A stretch of DNA of 64,000 bases from Massariosphaeria phaeospora (GCA_011032825.1 JAADJZ010000029.1:186001-250000); one strand, 5' to 3'. Positions 1 through 11,775 are shown, counted from the stretch's first letter. The notes: generated from the letters alone by a model not told the origin. A program made the numbers and translations.

Positions 1-3000
1 TTTTGTTCCGTTCGTAACCTCACACGCGATAGGGGCGAGTTCCGGAGGCGGCGGCGTTGCGGGATGGCGAGCACTGGGCAGCGGCCGACGAGCTTTGAGT
101 CTGAGCACTGAGCAGTGAGCACTGGGCACCGGCTCCGGCGGAGAAAAGGGAGGGCTCCAGCTTGCCTCATCAGACGGGCCCATCTCGCAGGACCGAGGTG
201 GTGGTGAGAGGTGCCACTGACGACTGACTGACGACTGTGCGGTTTCGGGCGGGCATGGGTCCGCCGTTCGCACCTGCCCCCGTCTGCAGGCCTGCCACGC
301 GAACTGGCTCGCGCTGGGCCAATCACAGGGCACAGGGCCCTGGGTGCGGCGGAAACGGGAAACGGGCGCCCAGGCAGCTGCAGCAGAAGCTTCCAGCGGG
401 CAATAATCAGCATCAATGCCGTCTCGCCCGACTTGCGTGGGCCCTTCTACACGTCCCAGGCGGCGGGCGAGCAGGTCGGATGCGGTGTTGCTGGGCGCAG
501 TGCAGCGACGAGCAGTGCGTTGCGGAGTGCCGTGTGGGACGTCTGTCGTCGTCGAGCAGCAACAACAACAACAACAGCCGGGGCCCGGCGGGTCCGAACG
601 CCAAGCCTCTGCTGTACAGTAGGAGCTGGACACACACCAGACTTGTCACTCCGGCGAGCAGCAGCAAACTGCAACGCCCATCGTGCATATGCGCGGAATC
701 CATGCCCTGCTGCGCTGCCCACCGAGGTGCGATGCGTGCTGCGATGCTGCTTCCCCGCCAGGAGGTCCCTCCTCACCGTCTTTCGTGCCCTCTCTCGAGT
801 CCCGCGCTCGTCCAGCTGCCGGCCTGCTCTCCGAAGAGGGGCCCGTTATCGAAAAGGCAATCTCGCGGCCACACCCCAATCATGGCACACCAAGCTCTCA
901 TATAGCCACCGCAACGCGTCGTATATAGTGCCGCCGTCATGGTTTCTGACTGCGAGGCAGGTGCGCTGGAAGCGAGCCTCTGTGGGCGGGGCCTAGCGTC
1001 TCCATGTCGGGCCTAGTGTCCCTCCACCAGCAACCTCGCGTCAGTCTCGTCACATCCCACATCCGCCTGTCTCGCGGCAGCTCCAGCGCTGTCCTAATTC
1101 AACCACGCAAAGCCATCCCCCGATTCCGCTCGTAGCAGCGATAAGTTGACACCTGCCAAGCCTGCGCGCCCCCGCCTCGACTTGACGTCTGCGATTGAGC
1201 GCGCTGCCTGCTCCTCGCTCCGCCGCCCTACGCCCGATACTGGCTGCCTTTGTTGCCTCTGAAGGACTGGTGCATGCTCTGCTCTGCTTGTTTTCAGGCG
1301 ATTCACTCCATCCACGTCATATGCATCTGCATCTGCCTCTGCGCTGCGTGGTTGATCGCCTCGCCCGCCAGCGCTCCATGTCTGATCATTGATGACATGG
1401 CGACTTTCATGCATGAAAGCAACCGACATGGAGCACACGGACCCCCGTCTGCCCTGCTTTCTGCCAAGAATGTTTCGTGGGATCAAGACCTCTCAGCTTC
1501 CTGCCCAGTCTAGACTGCTGAGTTTGTAGCGGGCCCGCGGTCCCCAGGTGCAAAACGTAAACGGTGTGGCTGCAGCTATTTCTCAAGAGTCCAAAGTCGT
1601 TTCCCTATCGCTCTCTTCGGCTGTTTTCCGCGAGCTTCAAACGGACTACCAAATCATGCTGGTGGGCACGCCAAGCACGCAGTGAGGACAAGCCTTCGAA
1701 CGGGACCACTCGAGTCTCGAGCTGTGTGCACGGGTCTCTGCTACTGATTTGCAAGAAACAAAGAAAAACGTGCATGGTAGGTACGATACTAGGTACCTTC
1801 TAGGCTTCTCCGTACCCGGCTGTGACTTTTCCTGTTCCTTCTTCCTATTTTCTATTTTCTTCACGCTCGTGTCATCTTGCATGAACAAGATTTCACTCAC
1901 CGACATATTCCAAAAGCAGTCGCCCGGCAAATCAGAAAAAAGCAACCTCCATCCAAATCAAGACGTGGCCGCATGGTCGCAGGTGCGCCCGTTGCTCAGG
2001 GTTCTTCACCTTGATACGGCTGCTTCCGTAGAGGGGTAGGGTTTGTTCTCGTCGGCACCGTTGTGTGGGAATCGATGTGACGAAACGCTCACGGTGCAGT
2101 TTGAAACACTTGGCCACTCAATCTTCTCCTTCTCAGGCACCATCGACAGTTGATCCATCACGTTCGGACATGCCGTCTTCGCAACTCTTGTCAGTCATTC
2201 CTTCTAAAATTGGATATGGTAACTTTTTCAACCCCAACATCAGGATCCTCAAGGACACTTGGCGATTCCAGAGACCTCGTAATGGTATCCTGACTTTGGC
2301 AGTCCACTGTCGGAGCCCCCCAGCCCTCTATTATCGCCATAAGCGGGGTGCTGTTCCTTGTAAAACGCACGCATCAACACGACCAGCGGGACGGATAACA
2401 CCAGCGCTCTCCATTTCGGTTGCATGAGAGTGGTCAAATGAATGGTTGGTGCAGTCTTGGTGTCACTAAGCCCTCTAGCTGTTACTAGCCCTTGTTGTCC
2501 GACGTGCAATTGTTCGATAATGAAGGGACTCCGGCGAGAAGAAGAAGATTGTCATATGGAACGTACTGTATAGTGGGGGTTGAGGTCTGGACTACGCGAC
2601 GGGGACTGTCTTTGATGCTCATGGTTTCCCCCCTCTACCATGTTTGAAACGCCTAACGAAACATGTCGAACCCCGAGATGACCTCACATCCTGCAATACT
2701 TCGACCTATCGTGGCCACAACCTTTCGTCAAATGTCATCGAGACAGCCAAGTTGCTATCAAATTCGTCTCCGAGCATATCTGTATCATTCAGTAGCAATG
2801 TGCTAGAACCATCTGCGCGTTCGATACGTTTCCTCTCCCCTCGTCTCCTCCCGAATGAGTTCGCTTTGTAGCAATGGCGAATGCGATCTGCTAATTCTGA
2901 TTATTGGATGTTCACGTCCTCGCGGCGGCATGGCTTCATCATGGATCCCACAAGATTGTCACTTCGTCCATGTTGTCGCCCCATCATTCATTCTTCAACA

Positions 3001-4391
3001 TCTCCACTCTACGAATTGGCCACCACTATGCCTGTGACAACAGTTCCGCATTCGCAAGAATGACTGCATCGGTCGAGCCGAACCGTGTCTCTACATCGTT
3101 TGATGTCATCCTCTTGCTCCACTCAGTCCGCAGCGGAACGCCCAATACCAAGGAAACCGTAACAACTCAGTCGTATACGCATTCTCTGGGCACTGCACTC
3201 GGATCTCTGACGCTAGGGACGACACGTTAACTAGGGTAACGTGCGTCTGTCATTCATGCCGACGGGCAACACTCGGATTCGTTACACTGCGCGCCTGCGG
3301 ATGCTACGCCCGGCTCTTCATATCGGCACTTCGACAACTATATTCTTCACGTTAGGGATATGGATGTACCACTCGCACATCTCCTCACTATTTCTCTACC
3401 GATTCGCCAGCTTCATGTTTACAGTCGAGACTCCACAGCCCAGATCCCATTTCTATCTGATCCCTCCCATCTCACATCTTACTCGTCCGGTATATGGCTA
3501 TAAGTCATCCATCATATGATCTGTCGCAAGCGTTCCTCAGCCTGGGAACGCATATAGGTGGTATATGGACGCACCCGTAGATGCCTTTAATCGATAAGCA
3601 TATTTCTCCCCGTCCGAATAGGAACTCGACGGCTAATAACACGCTTCGTCTCCGCACGCACCCGCGACACAACGACCCGGTGCCGGGACGCGAGACCATC
3701 TATCCGCTCGAGGTCGGTCACGCAACACCATCGGGTTTGTACGACCTACTATGCTTCATACCGACCTCATGGCAAAATTCTCCGGGCCATCGTGGTCCGT
3801 GTCAGCCAGAATGTCCGCATATGCAGGCATGCGAACCCCGAGTTGAGGTTTGTTTAAGGCTGAGGGCTGGTCAGCTGGACGAAGATCGTGAGTGCATGCA
3901 GGGGTTCGTATAACCCCATCTACTCGGATACTGGAGACGAACGTGGTTTCCCCGCAATGGCTGGACTTCCGAGATGCATGCGCAGTGGGTAATCATTGTT
4001 GAGTTGAGAAGGGGGGGGCTATATGGCATATCTGGATATGCATAGTCGACCAGAGTTTTGGCTGTCAGCAGCGCGCGTGGTAGGGGTTATGCTGGATACC
4101 CGTTGTTTTCCCGGGACCAAACGCGGGGCGAGGTCCCGACGACGAGCGTTTAACGCATTGATGGAAGAGCGGGCTGCATGTATATCTGGGGTATTTATGC
4201 TTTGCTGTTCTGGTACTGGCAGATACATATACGGTACATGGCGAACGAAGTATTGTATATTGTATTCTACAGCTTGCCCAACACAAACAAGCATGATCCC
4301 ACACCCGCCCAGCATGCTCCCATATTCACTTTTTTCCAACCACAAACCACAACCACAGCACCCCGCCATCGCCGACACACACACGCCCACT
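1..4391. other. Gene-poor left flank, no gene recognised
   Basis: I see no protein I can support here. The first 1.3 kb is GC-rich and open in several overlapping frames on both strands, which is what stop-poor GC-rich DNA gives by chance; none of the translations resembles a family. TATA-like stretches lie near 898-925, followed by a pyrimidine-rich, C-rich tract around 1020-1130 and a TTTTCAG acceptor-like site near 1300. That order resembles a promoter and long spliced leader, but no convincing coding exon follows between 1400 and 4390. It could be the regulatory region of a gene I cannot read, a non-coding RNA, or intergenic DNA. Confidence 0.4.
554..577 (+). repeat. Short CAA/CAG trinucleotide run
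   Basis: A short AAC/AGC trinucleotide tract lies in the GC-rich left flank. It is not inside a gene I can support. Confidence 0.7.
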
Positions 4392-6117
4392 CTACCGCAA
4401 CTCGACGCCCAGCTTCTCCACCAGCTGCTGCCTGAACCGCTCATGCAGCTCGTTCGTCTCGTCGTTGGTCAGCGTGCGCCCCAGACTCCGATAATTGGTG
4501 CGATAGCACAGACTCGTCCGCGCCGTCTGGGGATGCACGAATTCATCCACGAGCCGCACGTCCTCGACCACGTCGCCGCACACGTCGCGGGCAATCTCCA
4601 TCACGTCGTTTTCGTGGAAGGCGGGCTGCTGCCCCGCGTGTGATGCTGGTGGGGGCCCGGCTGAAGACGACGTGTTACCGCCCGCTGCGCTGTTGCTGCT
4701 GCTGCTGCTGTTGCTACTACTCGGCGCGCGCAGCCAGAAACTCACGTCCTTGACGCACGCCGGGTATTTGGAAAAGGGCACGAAGCGCGCCATGGGCGCC
4801 GCAGCCGCAAACTGCGTCAAGAAGCGCGGGTCCGTGCTCCAGAAGAGGCGGATGTCCGGAATCGAGTACAGCAGCATGGCGATGCGCTCCAGGCCGAGGC
4901 CGAAGGCCCAGCCCAGTCGGTTGGGCACGCCGGCGTTGCGCAGAATCGAGTGTTGCACGATGCCGGAGCCGAGCACTTCGAGCCAGGCGCCGCGCCAGAA
5001 GACTTCGAGTTCCCAGGAGGGCGACGTGAAGGGGAAGTAGGCTTCGACCCAGCGGACACGGAGGGGCTCGGAGGAGGCGGACGGGGTGTCTAGTGTTGCT
5101 GTTGCAGTGGCAGTGGCGGTTCGGGCAGCAGTGAAGATGGCCACGACGACGTCTTCGAGGGATCGCTTGAGGTGTGCGGCTAGAGCTTCCACTTCCTCTG
5201 CTGAATGCGTGTCTTGGAGCGGGTTGCGCGCAGGGTGGAATGTCGGGTTTGGGTCTTCGACGTTGATGTCGTGCTTGGGGATCTTGGCTACGTCGTCCCA
5301 TATCACCTGCGCGAGCGTTTTGCCGGCTGGCACTTGGTCGCGGTCCCAAGTCCGCGCCCCTTCCATCTGATGGAACACCGGGTAGTGGCTGCGGTCAATG
5401 GCATCTCTTCGGTAGACGTCGGCGCTGATCAGGTAGCCTGCGGTCTCGTTCTTGCGGAACGTGTCGGCTTGGTGGGCGGATGTGTGGGTGCGAAGTACTG
5501 TGTCTTTGTTGAGGTAGTATGTGTCGGTTCGGCTGCGGCCGATGTGGTCGTCCGGAAAGCCCAGGGAGTCGAAGTTTTGGTTTGTTGTGACGACGGGGAA
5601 GAGGTCGTTGTAGGATTTGTAGTCCGGGAAACGGGATTCGATGAGTTGGCGGGTTATGGCGAGAGGGTGGTCAGGTTGGAGGTGCAATCGTCGCGGGATG
5701 GCGGACAGAATTGCTGGAGGTGTATTCATCCATGAGTCGGTTTTGAAAGATCTATCTTCTATCTTGACTTCTCCGGTTGTTGATTCTAACTCTTTCTTAG
5801 ATGACTATACTAGTGATATGCTTGCGGAAATGGGTGTGATAAATGAGACGACCGTGAAAATATTGAACAGAAGTCTTGCAAGAACAGACTAGGATCTTCA
5901 CGAAGTGCTAGGTCTAGTATGGAAATGCTCTGAAGACGGGAATGATGGCACAAGGGCGAGAAGGGGAGTCATGTGATGCTGGCGTACCTGAAGAATTATA
6001 TCGGACCTTACACCGGGCCTGACACTGCCAGGCCACAACTGCTCCGCTTTTCCGACGAAATGCATAACTTCGCAACTGACGGCACACAGCCGCTGGTTGA
6101 GGCCGTAGTATCGGCAT
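4392..6117 (-). CDS. MSF1: Mitochondrial phenylalanyl-tRNA synthetase
   Basis: Class II synthetase that charges mitochondrial tRNA-Phe in the matrix; single-chain FARS2/MSF1 type. Model: complement(6117..5988, 5785..4392), 507 aa. Exon 1 encodes an Arg-rich presequence (starts MPILRPQP, ends RYNSS). Its donor CAG|GTACGC joins in phase to the conserved start of the catalytic domain, which lies upstream of the first ATG of the long exon (FKTDSWMNTPPAIL). Seen: motif 2 region YPVFHQMEGARTW, motif 3 region GWAFGLGLERIAML, and a C-terminal ferredoxin-fold anticodon-binding domain starting near FSKYPACVKDVSFWL. A Ser/Asn/Gly-rich insertion encoded by CTG-type repeats sits inside that C-terminal domain, and a short TATATA run lies in the catalytic part. 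A second in-phase acceptor 6 nt upstream (exon from 5791) would add two residues. Head-to-head with DIC1. Confidence 0.93.
4684..4722 (+). repeat. CTG-type trinucleotide repeat inside MSF1
   Basis: Interrupted CTG/TTG repeat on the plus strand. It encodes the Ser/Asn run of the synthetase on the minus strand and is the likely source of that insertion through repeat expansion. Confidence 0.8.
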
Positions 6118-6360
6118 CCCCAGATCACCGCCGCAGACGTGACGGGTGTTAAAGACGGGCAGAGCCGCCTTGGTCGCGCAAAAAGCGCACCTCGGTCCTT
6201 CAACTAACGCCGAATGCCGCCAAGGCTGTCAAACGTCGCGGCCGAATGACGTCCGCAGCTCAGAAATTCACACTTTCACTCCTTCCACACATCAATTTTC
6301 CCGATTTTTTTTAGCTTTCCCTTCCCGGTTTTTGCGTCATATCATGCAACTGTTGCGATT
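6118..6360. promoter_or_regulatory. Shared promoter of MSF1 and DIC1
   Basis: The 243-bp gap separates the start codons of two divergently transcribed mitochondrial-protein genes. It holds a T-rich tract near 6300-6315 just before the DIC1 start. No specific factor site is recognised; co-regulation is an inference from the head-to-head layout. Confidence 0.4.
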
Positions 6361-7452
6361 ATGCCGGCTCTTACCAAACAGGTAAGCGCGTCTGAGTTGA
6401 GGAAGAGTCAGGATGTGAAGACGACCACGACGCTGATACGCTATCCCTTCTGGTTTGGAGGGAGCGCGAGCTGTTTTGCGGCTTTCTTCACGCATCCGCT
6501 GGACTTGGGTGAGTTGTGCTTTTGCAATTGATAGGGGTTCCACATGCTAAATGTTCCTGCAGTCAAGGTATTTCGAATCCGAATCGCCCATCGTGAACGA
6601 GCGGAAACTTACGGATCCAGGTCAGGTTGCAGACTCAGGCACATCATGGCGTGCGGTTGAACATGCTACAGATGTTCGGGCATATTGTGAAGACTGATGG
6701 GGTCAAGGGCTTGTACCGCGGTGTAGGCACTCATGTCCTTTTCTTCGTCATGCGCCGGTAGACTAATTGCCGTGTAGCTGTCCGCGGCGCAACTCCGCCA
6801 ATTGACCTACAGCATGACCCGCTTCGGCATCTACGAAACGCTTAAGGAACGCTTCACGACGGCCGACTCGAAGCCGTCCTTCCTCACCCTCGTAGGCATG
6901 GCCTCGGTCTCTGGCTTCTTGGGTGGCTTCGCGGGCAACCCCGGAGACATCCTCAACGTGCGCATGCAGCACGATGCGGCGCTTCCTCGCGAACAACGGC
7001 GGAACTACAAACATGCGCTGGACGGCATTATCCGCATGGGGCGCGAGGAAGGCGTGAGCTCGTTGTGGCGTGGCGTATGGCCCAACTCGTCTCGAGCTGT
7101 GCTCATGACGGTCGGCCAGCTGGCTACGTACGACGGCTTCAAGCGCACACTCCTAGAATACACCACGCTCCAAGACAATCTAGCCACCCACTTCACAGCC
7201 TCGTTCCTCGCGGGCTTCGTCGCAACAACGATCTGCTCTCCCGTCGACGTCATCAAGACCCGGGTAATGAGCTCCACCGAGCAGAGGTCGATAGTGCGAC
7301 TAGTGACGGACATAACGAAGACCGAAGGCCTTCGCTGGATGTTCAAAGGATGGGTGCCCAGCTTCATTCGTGTGGGCCCGCATACCATTCTTACGTTCCT
7401 CTTCCTAGAACAGCATAAGAAGGTTTACCGGAGCGTGAAAGGGTTGGATTAA
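6361..7452 (+). CDS. DIC1: Mitochondrial dicarboxylate carrier
   Basis: SLC25-family carrier of the inner mitochondrial membrane, closest by eye to yeast Dic1, which exchanges malate or succinate for phosphate. Model: join(6361..6508, 6563..6567, 6621..6722, 6778..7452), 309 aa, close to the usual 300. Three carrier signatures are visible: HPLDLVKVRLQ in repeat 1, NPGDILNVRM in repeat 2 and SPVDVIKTRV in repeat 3. Repeat 1 can only be rebuilt with a 5-nt microexon (TCAAG at 6563-6567) that supplies Val-Lys of the signature. Exon 1 ends in phase 1 and exon 3 starts in phase 0, so skipping the microexon breaks the frame. The text around the third intron reads YRGLSAAQLRQLTYSM, as expected for this subfamily. 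Family assignment is firm; substrate is inferred. Confidence 0.93.
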
Positions 7453-8347
7453 TACGTCTCTTTTAAGCTACGTTGATAGATTGTGATTTTGCTTTACATG
7501 CATGCATGATACCTAGGGTGGCATTGGGCTCTTCGTTTGGTATATATTTCTGCATTCGAAGGCGTTTAGCAGGATGTTTATATTATGAGCATATAGATGT
7601 TGTATCTTACATATGATATGTCAATCGGAGTCTAGGTTCCCATCATATTGCCAATCAGTAATATCCTAACTGATGATTATCTTATATCGACCATTCAATT
7701 TGTATAGCTCTATCATAGGTCTGTAAATTGGGGTAGTCATCCAAGACAGTTTAATGTCAGCACCTTTACTATATTCCAAGGTAATTAAAGACTTCGACAC
7801 TATTAACAGCGCAGCCAAAGCCATGCCCTTAAATCGCAGCACTTTTCAGACATGTACTCCCAAGCTATCAAAAATGTCAGTTCTGTTCGGTATTGCTTGT
7901 AGACGCTGAGGAATCACATGCCTTATGAGATTGGTACTAAACCTTTCTGGTTTTAAGTGAATTGAGTAGGTGACTGCGGTGAAGGACCTTGCGTCAAGAT
8001 GGCGATATATCGTCCCTTATCCCGTATGCGAGACGGGAGACGTGATAATCAACAGTTTCCATATTTGAATAGGCGGACTGTTCACCAGGCCGAGAAAGGA
8101 GGCACAGTAGTTATGACATGTGTGTACATCCGATCATCTTGTGGTGTTGCATAGATTCTGAGCCTTGCCCGATAACCTTACTGCTAACTACCCTACCGGT
8201 AGTATATACAGTCCATCGTGCGCGTTCTTCTCCCATGACCCCCACGCTCAACCAAAGTCCCGAAAAACGCCCATATATGCATACACGTCCAAATACACCC
8301 TATGCTACCATCCCACCAATGCAGCCCGTTCGCATCGCCCATCTCTG
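7453..8347. other. Intergenic, DIC1 to MRPL33 (convergent)
   Basis: AT-rich DNA holding the 3' ends of two converging genes. Only short random open frames; no RNA gene or repeat seen. Confidence 0.5.
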
Positions 8348-8626
8348 CTATTGCGGCGGTTCCAACTCCGCCGTCCCTCTCCTCTCAACATAGTACCCCG
8401 GAGCCGGCCGCCTAGCTTCCCGCATCTGCTTTTTATTCAACGCGGTGCCCACCTCTTTCACGTCCACCAGCTCCTTTATGCGCATGATCTGGCCGGCGAC
8501 GGACGAAGTGACGGGGTGGTAGACGGTCGTCATGCGTTTGCGCAGGCCGAGCGCTTTGAGGACACCCTGGGTCTTTTCGGGGAGACCGATGCCAGAGCGC
8601 ATGAGTGTTATCCGGAAGTAGGGCAT
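8348..8626 (-). CDS. MRPL33: Mitochondrial ribosomal protein uL30m
   Basis: Large-subunit mitoribosomal protein of the L30 family (yeast MRPL33). Single exon, 92 aa. The start MPYFRITLMRSGIGLP fits the family N-terminus (short beta strand, then the basic R-S-x-I-G turn), followed by LGLRKRMTTVYHPVT and the conserved GQIMRIKELV helix. A basic, Pro-rich tail after residue 65 extends beyond the bacterial-type core. No presequence is visible, which also holds for the yeast protein as I recall it. Divergent from the short split frame at 8857. Confidence 0.88.
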   Translation of the reverse strand: MPYFRITLMRSGIGLPEKTQGVLKALGLRKRMTTVYHPVTSSVAGQIMRIKELVDVKEVGTALNKKQMREARRPAPGYYVERRGTAELEPPQ

Positions 8627-8735
8627 TGTGGAGGCGTGGGTGGCTGGTGCGCCGTTTGCGAAGGGAGGGTGTTGGGGATGGTGGAGTGTGGTGGTTTGCT
8701 CGGCTCGGCTTGGGGGGTTGGAGTGGGTGGCACGC

Positions 8736-8750
8736 GAGAGAGAGAGAGAG
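8736..8750 (+). repeat. (GA)n microsatellite
   Basis: Fifteen bases of alternating GA, just upstream of the uL30m gene. Confidence 0.8.
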
Positions 8751-8856
8751 TCTGGTTGAACATTAATTAGAGGGAAGAATCTACAAATGGAGGTGTTTGC
8801 ATACCTTTGGGCGTCGTTCTGGCGTCGTTTGCGGCGGCGCGTTTGCAGTCGTTGAC

Positions 8857-9049
8857 ATGAACTTTTTCGAAGTCGAACCGACCACCCAAGCCGAGCTAGA
8901 TCTTGTTAGGTTTAGCGTCACTGTCAACCATCTACAATGACCACTTCTCGCATCTTCCTTGAGTGTTGACTACCTACCTACATAACAGCACACTTCCGTC
9001 GCCTGAATACAGACTCCAAGCTGCGGCCATGCGAGCTCTTATGAAATAG
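8857..9049 (+). CDS. Possible short spliced gene, unknown
   Basis: A weak candidate. ATG at 8857 opens 17 codons with a natural composition (MNFFEVEPTTQAELDL). A GTTTAG donor at 8910 and a CATAACAG acceptor join in phase to 8989..9049, giving a 37-aa product ending AAAMRALMK before TAG. It lies head-to-head with MRPL33. It could be a tiny conserved protein, the 5' end of a gene with further exons, or chance. I recognise no family. Confidence 0.25.
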
Positions 9050-10476
9050 CGGTGAGTTGTTGTTGCCAGCTGGCCCCTCAGGGGAAGCACGCAACCGTCC
9101 GCTTCTCCATGGGATACCACTGCAAGTTTCCGCTCTCGTTGACGGTTCCCTCACCTCGGGACGACGCGCTCTACTACACAGCAAGGCTCCAGTAACAGCT
9201 AGTATTAGAAGGCCCGAGTTTGAGGCTTACAAGGTAAAGAGTAGGGCGACATACTATTAGGGGTACTTATCCGTTTGCCTGTGCCACACACAGAACTCAT
9301 GGCAAGTTGGGACGAGGCAGAGACCTAGCCCTAGTATCCCCGCGGGAGATGACAGCACGTTGTTTAACGGGCTTGCCGTGCGACGTTCCGCCTAGTGGGG
9401 CATTTCGTGGTCTTTCCTCATGGGTTTTGACATCGTTGACGGCACCCTTACGAACGCAGCATGAGTCCTACCTTGCCATGCTGCACGTCTCCATACGTAC
9501 AGTCTCACACAAGGGTGGTTTTCTTTTACCTCGTTTGGTCTCCTTATCTCTTCAATCGTCAATCCCACAAAGGTAGGCTAGGCATTGACGCAGATTTCGG
9601 TTTGCGGTTCGCTGTCTCGTACTTTTATCTCGGGCTGTGAGCTTAAGGGAGTAGACGTAGAGATGTGTTCATTAAGCAGCTCACTCGTACATAATTTCAC
9701 TCGTCAAGCTCCTCTTCGTTCCAAGATTCTCCATATACCACGACTATCTTCTACTCACTACAAGATTGTTCCGGGCCCGAGCCCGACGCCTCGTCTCATC
9801 TGCACGTCAAACGGATAACAGTGGGGGCATCGCGATTCTAGTCTGAGGTCGCAACTCTTGTGCAACATCTGTAGATGCAGTCTACCAAATCGAGTATCCG
9901 AGTAAACGGCACAATACAGGACACAGCCATATTCAAACCGCCCGAGGAAGAAGAGGCCTTTCCCGCGAAACCCACTACGCTCGCGATCACTGCCACGCCC
10001 CGCATAGCCGGTAGCGTGCATTTGGAGCCTTGGGATCCCGTCGGCTTCGAGTTGGTCTCAACGTATGGTTCCGTCACGTATGGACCCGTTTGAAGAGTGG
10101 GAAGACTTGGGAAGATGGCCGCGTTTGCCTTCGTACTTGACCGCCTCTTCGTTTCTCATGTATTTAAGCAGAGAGAGACTTGCTTGGAGGAAAGGTTTGA
10201 TTCATCACATCGTCAGTTTCGCGGTTTCGACGCATTTCAACATCCTGCATTCCGCATTTACGATCATCAGCGTACCCTTTCTGCTTCCGCTTTTCGCTAC
10301 TGTTTTCCAAGCCCGCCAAAAGCTTCTCAGATTCGCGAAAGCTTTCAATCCCATCTGAAACTCTGAACCTTGAAGTCCCAGTACCTTCGCCACCCTATAC
10401 AGCCACCCCATCACCTTGACCAAGTAAGCCAGCCACACCCCTTTCCCTCTCTCCTCTTCTGAGACGACCTCTAGCC
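9050..10476. other. Intergenic
   Basis: No supported gene. A 72-codon plus-strand frame at 9875-10093 with an acidic EEEE patch has a protein-like composition but no splice partner or family match. Pyrimidine-rich sequence at 10360-10470 is probably the leader of the gene starting at 10477. Confidence 0.4.
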
Positions 10477-11037
10477 ATGCAAGCCGTCCTCTCCTACCGA
10501 ACCAACCTCCCCCACCCACTGGCCCCCCACCCACCCACCCCAACATCCATCCCCTCCCTCGTCTACCGCGTGCACCGCCCCGGCGCCCAAACCCGCTACC
10601 ACTTCGGCACGGGCTTCTCCGCGAAGAACCAAACCACCATCGTAAACTTCACATCAGGGCTCTCGCGCTTCGGCCTCGCACACCTCAACTGCCAAACCAA
10701 CATCTCGTCGCCCTTCATCTCCGTCTACGACAACGCCGAGCACGCCGAGCGCGTCGCCAAGTACCTGTCACGCAAGTTCGGCGAGGAGACGTGGGTCGTG
10801 ACCGTCGACACGCGCCATCTCGCCCGGGGCCCCGTCTTCCGCGCTGTGGATCTGCTCGGCGGCAGTGAGCAGCACGCCGCGGATCAGGAGGCCGAGTTCT
10901 TGCATCACGGCGAGTACTTGGTCATGTACAAGATCCCGGCACAGGCGATCCGTGACCAGACGCCCGTTGGACGCGGGGCTGAGGGAAAGTGGAAGGCGGT
11001 AGGGGGCCTAGGGGCCATTGGTAGCGGTAGTCCTTGA
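10477..11037 (+). CDS. DUF7587-like fungal protein
   Basis: Single-exon 186-aa protein. After a Pro-rich start (residues 14-26), it shows YRVHRPGAQT, a GFSAKN turn, an HLNC motif, then SPFISVYDNAEHAERVAKYL and a late GEYLVMYKIPA strand. This order (Y-R-x-x-x-P-x-x-Q near the start, S-P-F-I-S-V in the middle, E-Y/F-L near the end) is what I associate with the fungal DUF7587 family, which has a fold like ADP-ribosyltransferases. Family membership is by eye and no catalytic activity is claimed. Codon use is strongly C-ending, unlike the flanking DNA, which supports a real expressed gene. Confidence 0.6.
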   Translation: MQAVLSYRTNLPHPLAPHPPTPTSIPSLVYRVHRPGAQTRYHFGTGFSAKNQTTIVNFTSGLSRFGLAHLNCQTNISSPFISVYDNAEHAERVAKYLSRKFGEETWVVTVDTRHLARGPVFRAVDLLGGSEQHAADQEAEFLHHGEYLVMYKIPAQAIRDQTPVGRGAEGKWKAVGGLGAIGSGSP

Positions 11038-11775
11038 AGGAAGAGCATGTGTATGCCCGAGCCAGGGGTACGCGTGGGATAGTGGGGACTGTTGCTTGTC
11101 TTTCCGTGCTATTTCCTTTCTTCCATGGTCCACTCTCACTTTTTCGGTCCATGGGTGCAGACGCTATTGAGACATGGTTATGGTTGGACATGTCGGCTTG
11201 CATTGATGGGTGTCGATGGATCTGTTTGTTAATTTCTCTGGAAAGCACATAGCGTTGGTGTCCCAAATTTGAATCAGTGTAATTGTCAATGCTCTCATGT
11301 CCCTCCGAATTTACTCCAACGAAAGCTCCAAACGAGTATTCCTGTCCAACTCGAGTAGGTAAGTTTCGTGTTTGATAGGTGTATGATCGGTACCATGCAA
11401 CCGTTAGTGAATCATACAAGAGACCTGCCAAAACGACACACCCCCTACGACAATCAATATCAGCTTAAATATTGTGGCAGGGTTAACTGAGTGTGATTCC
11501 CTAGTGCGAGGTCTTATCGTAGATTGTACAACGTTCCAATATGCTCCAGGTCGGCAAATGTTCCAAGCGGTCTTCTTGCACGATGATATTCATAAGTACG
11601 GGGCACAGGATGATACAATTGCTGAATTCAGACCGAAACTGCTACGAGGAGCAGTTCTTGCTATGAGGTGTCCATGCATAGAAACCGGAGTCTTCTTGTA
11701 AATAGGAACCCACACCTAATTTTCGAGCCGACGCCAAAGGACCATTCCGTGAACTGATGCACTTCTAACCATCCC
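11038..11775. other. Intergenic
   Basis: Sits between the DUF7587-like gene and RPS6, which converge on it. Only short shadow frames; nothing else seen. Confidence 0.5.

Noticed and set aside
237..996. Long overlapping plus and minus open frames
   Set aside because: Open in several frames at once because of GC richness; no domain, no splice logic and no family resemblance.
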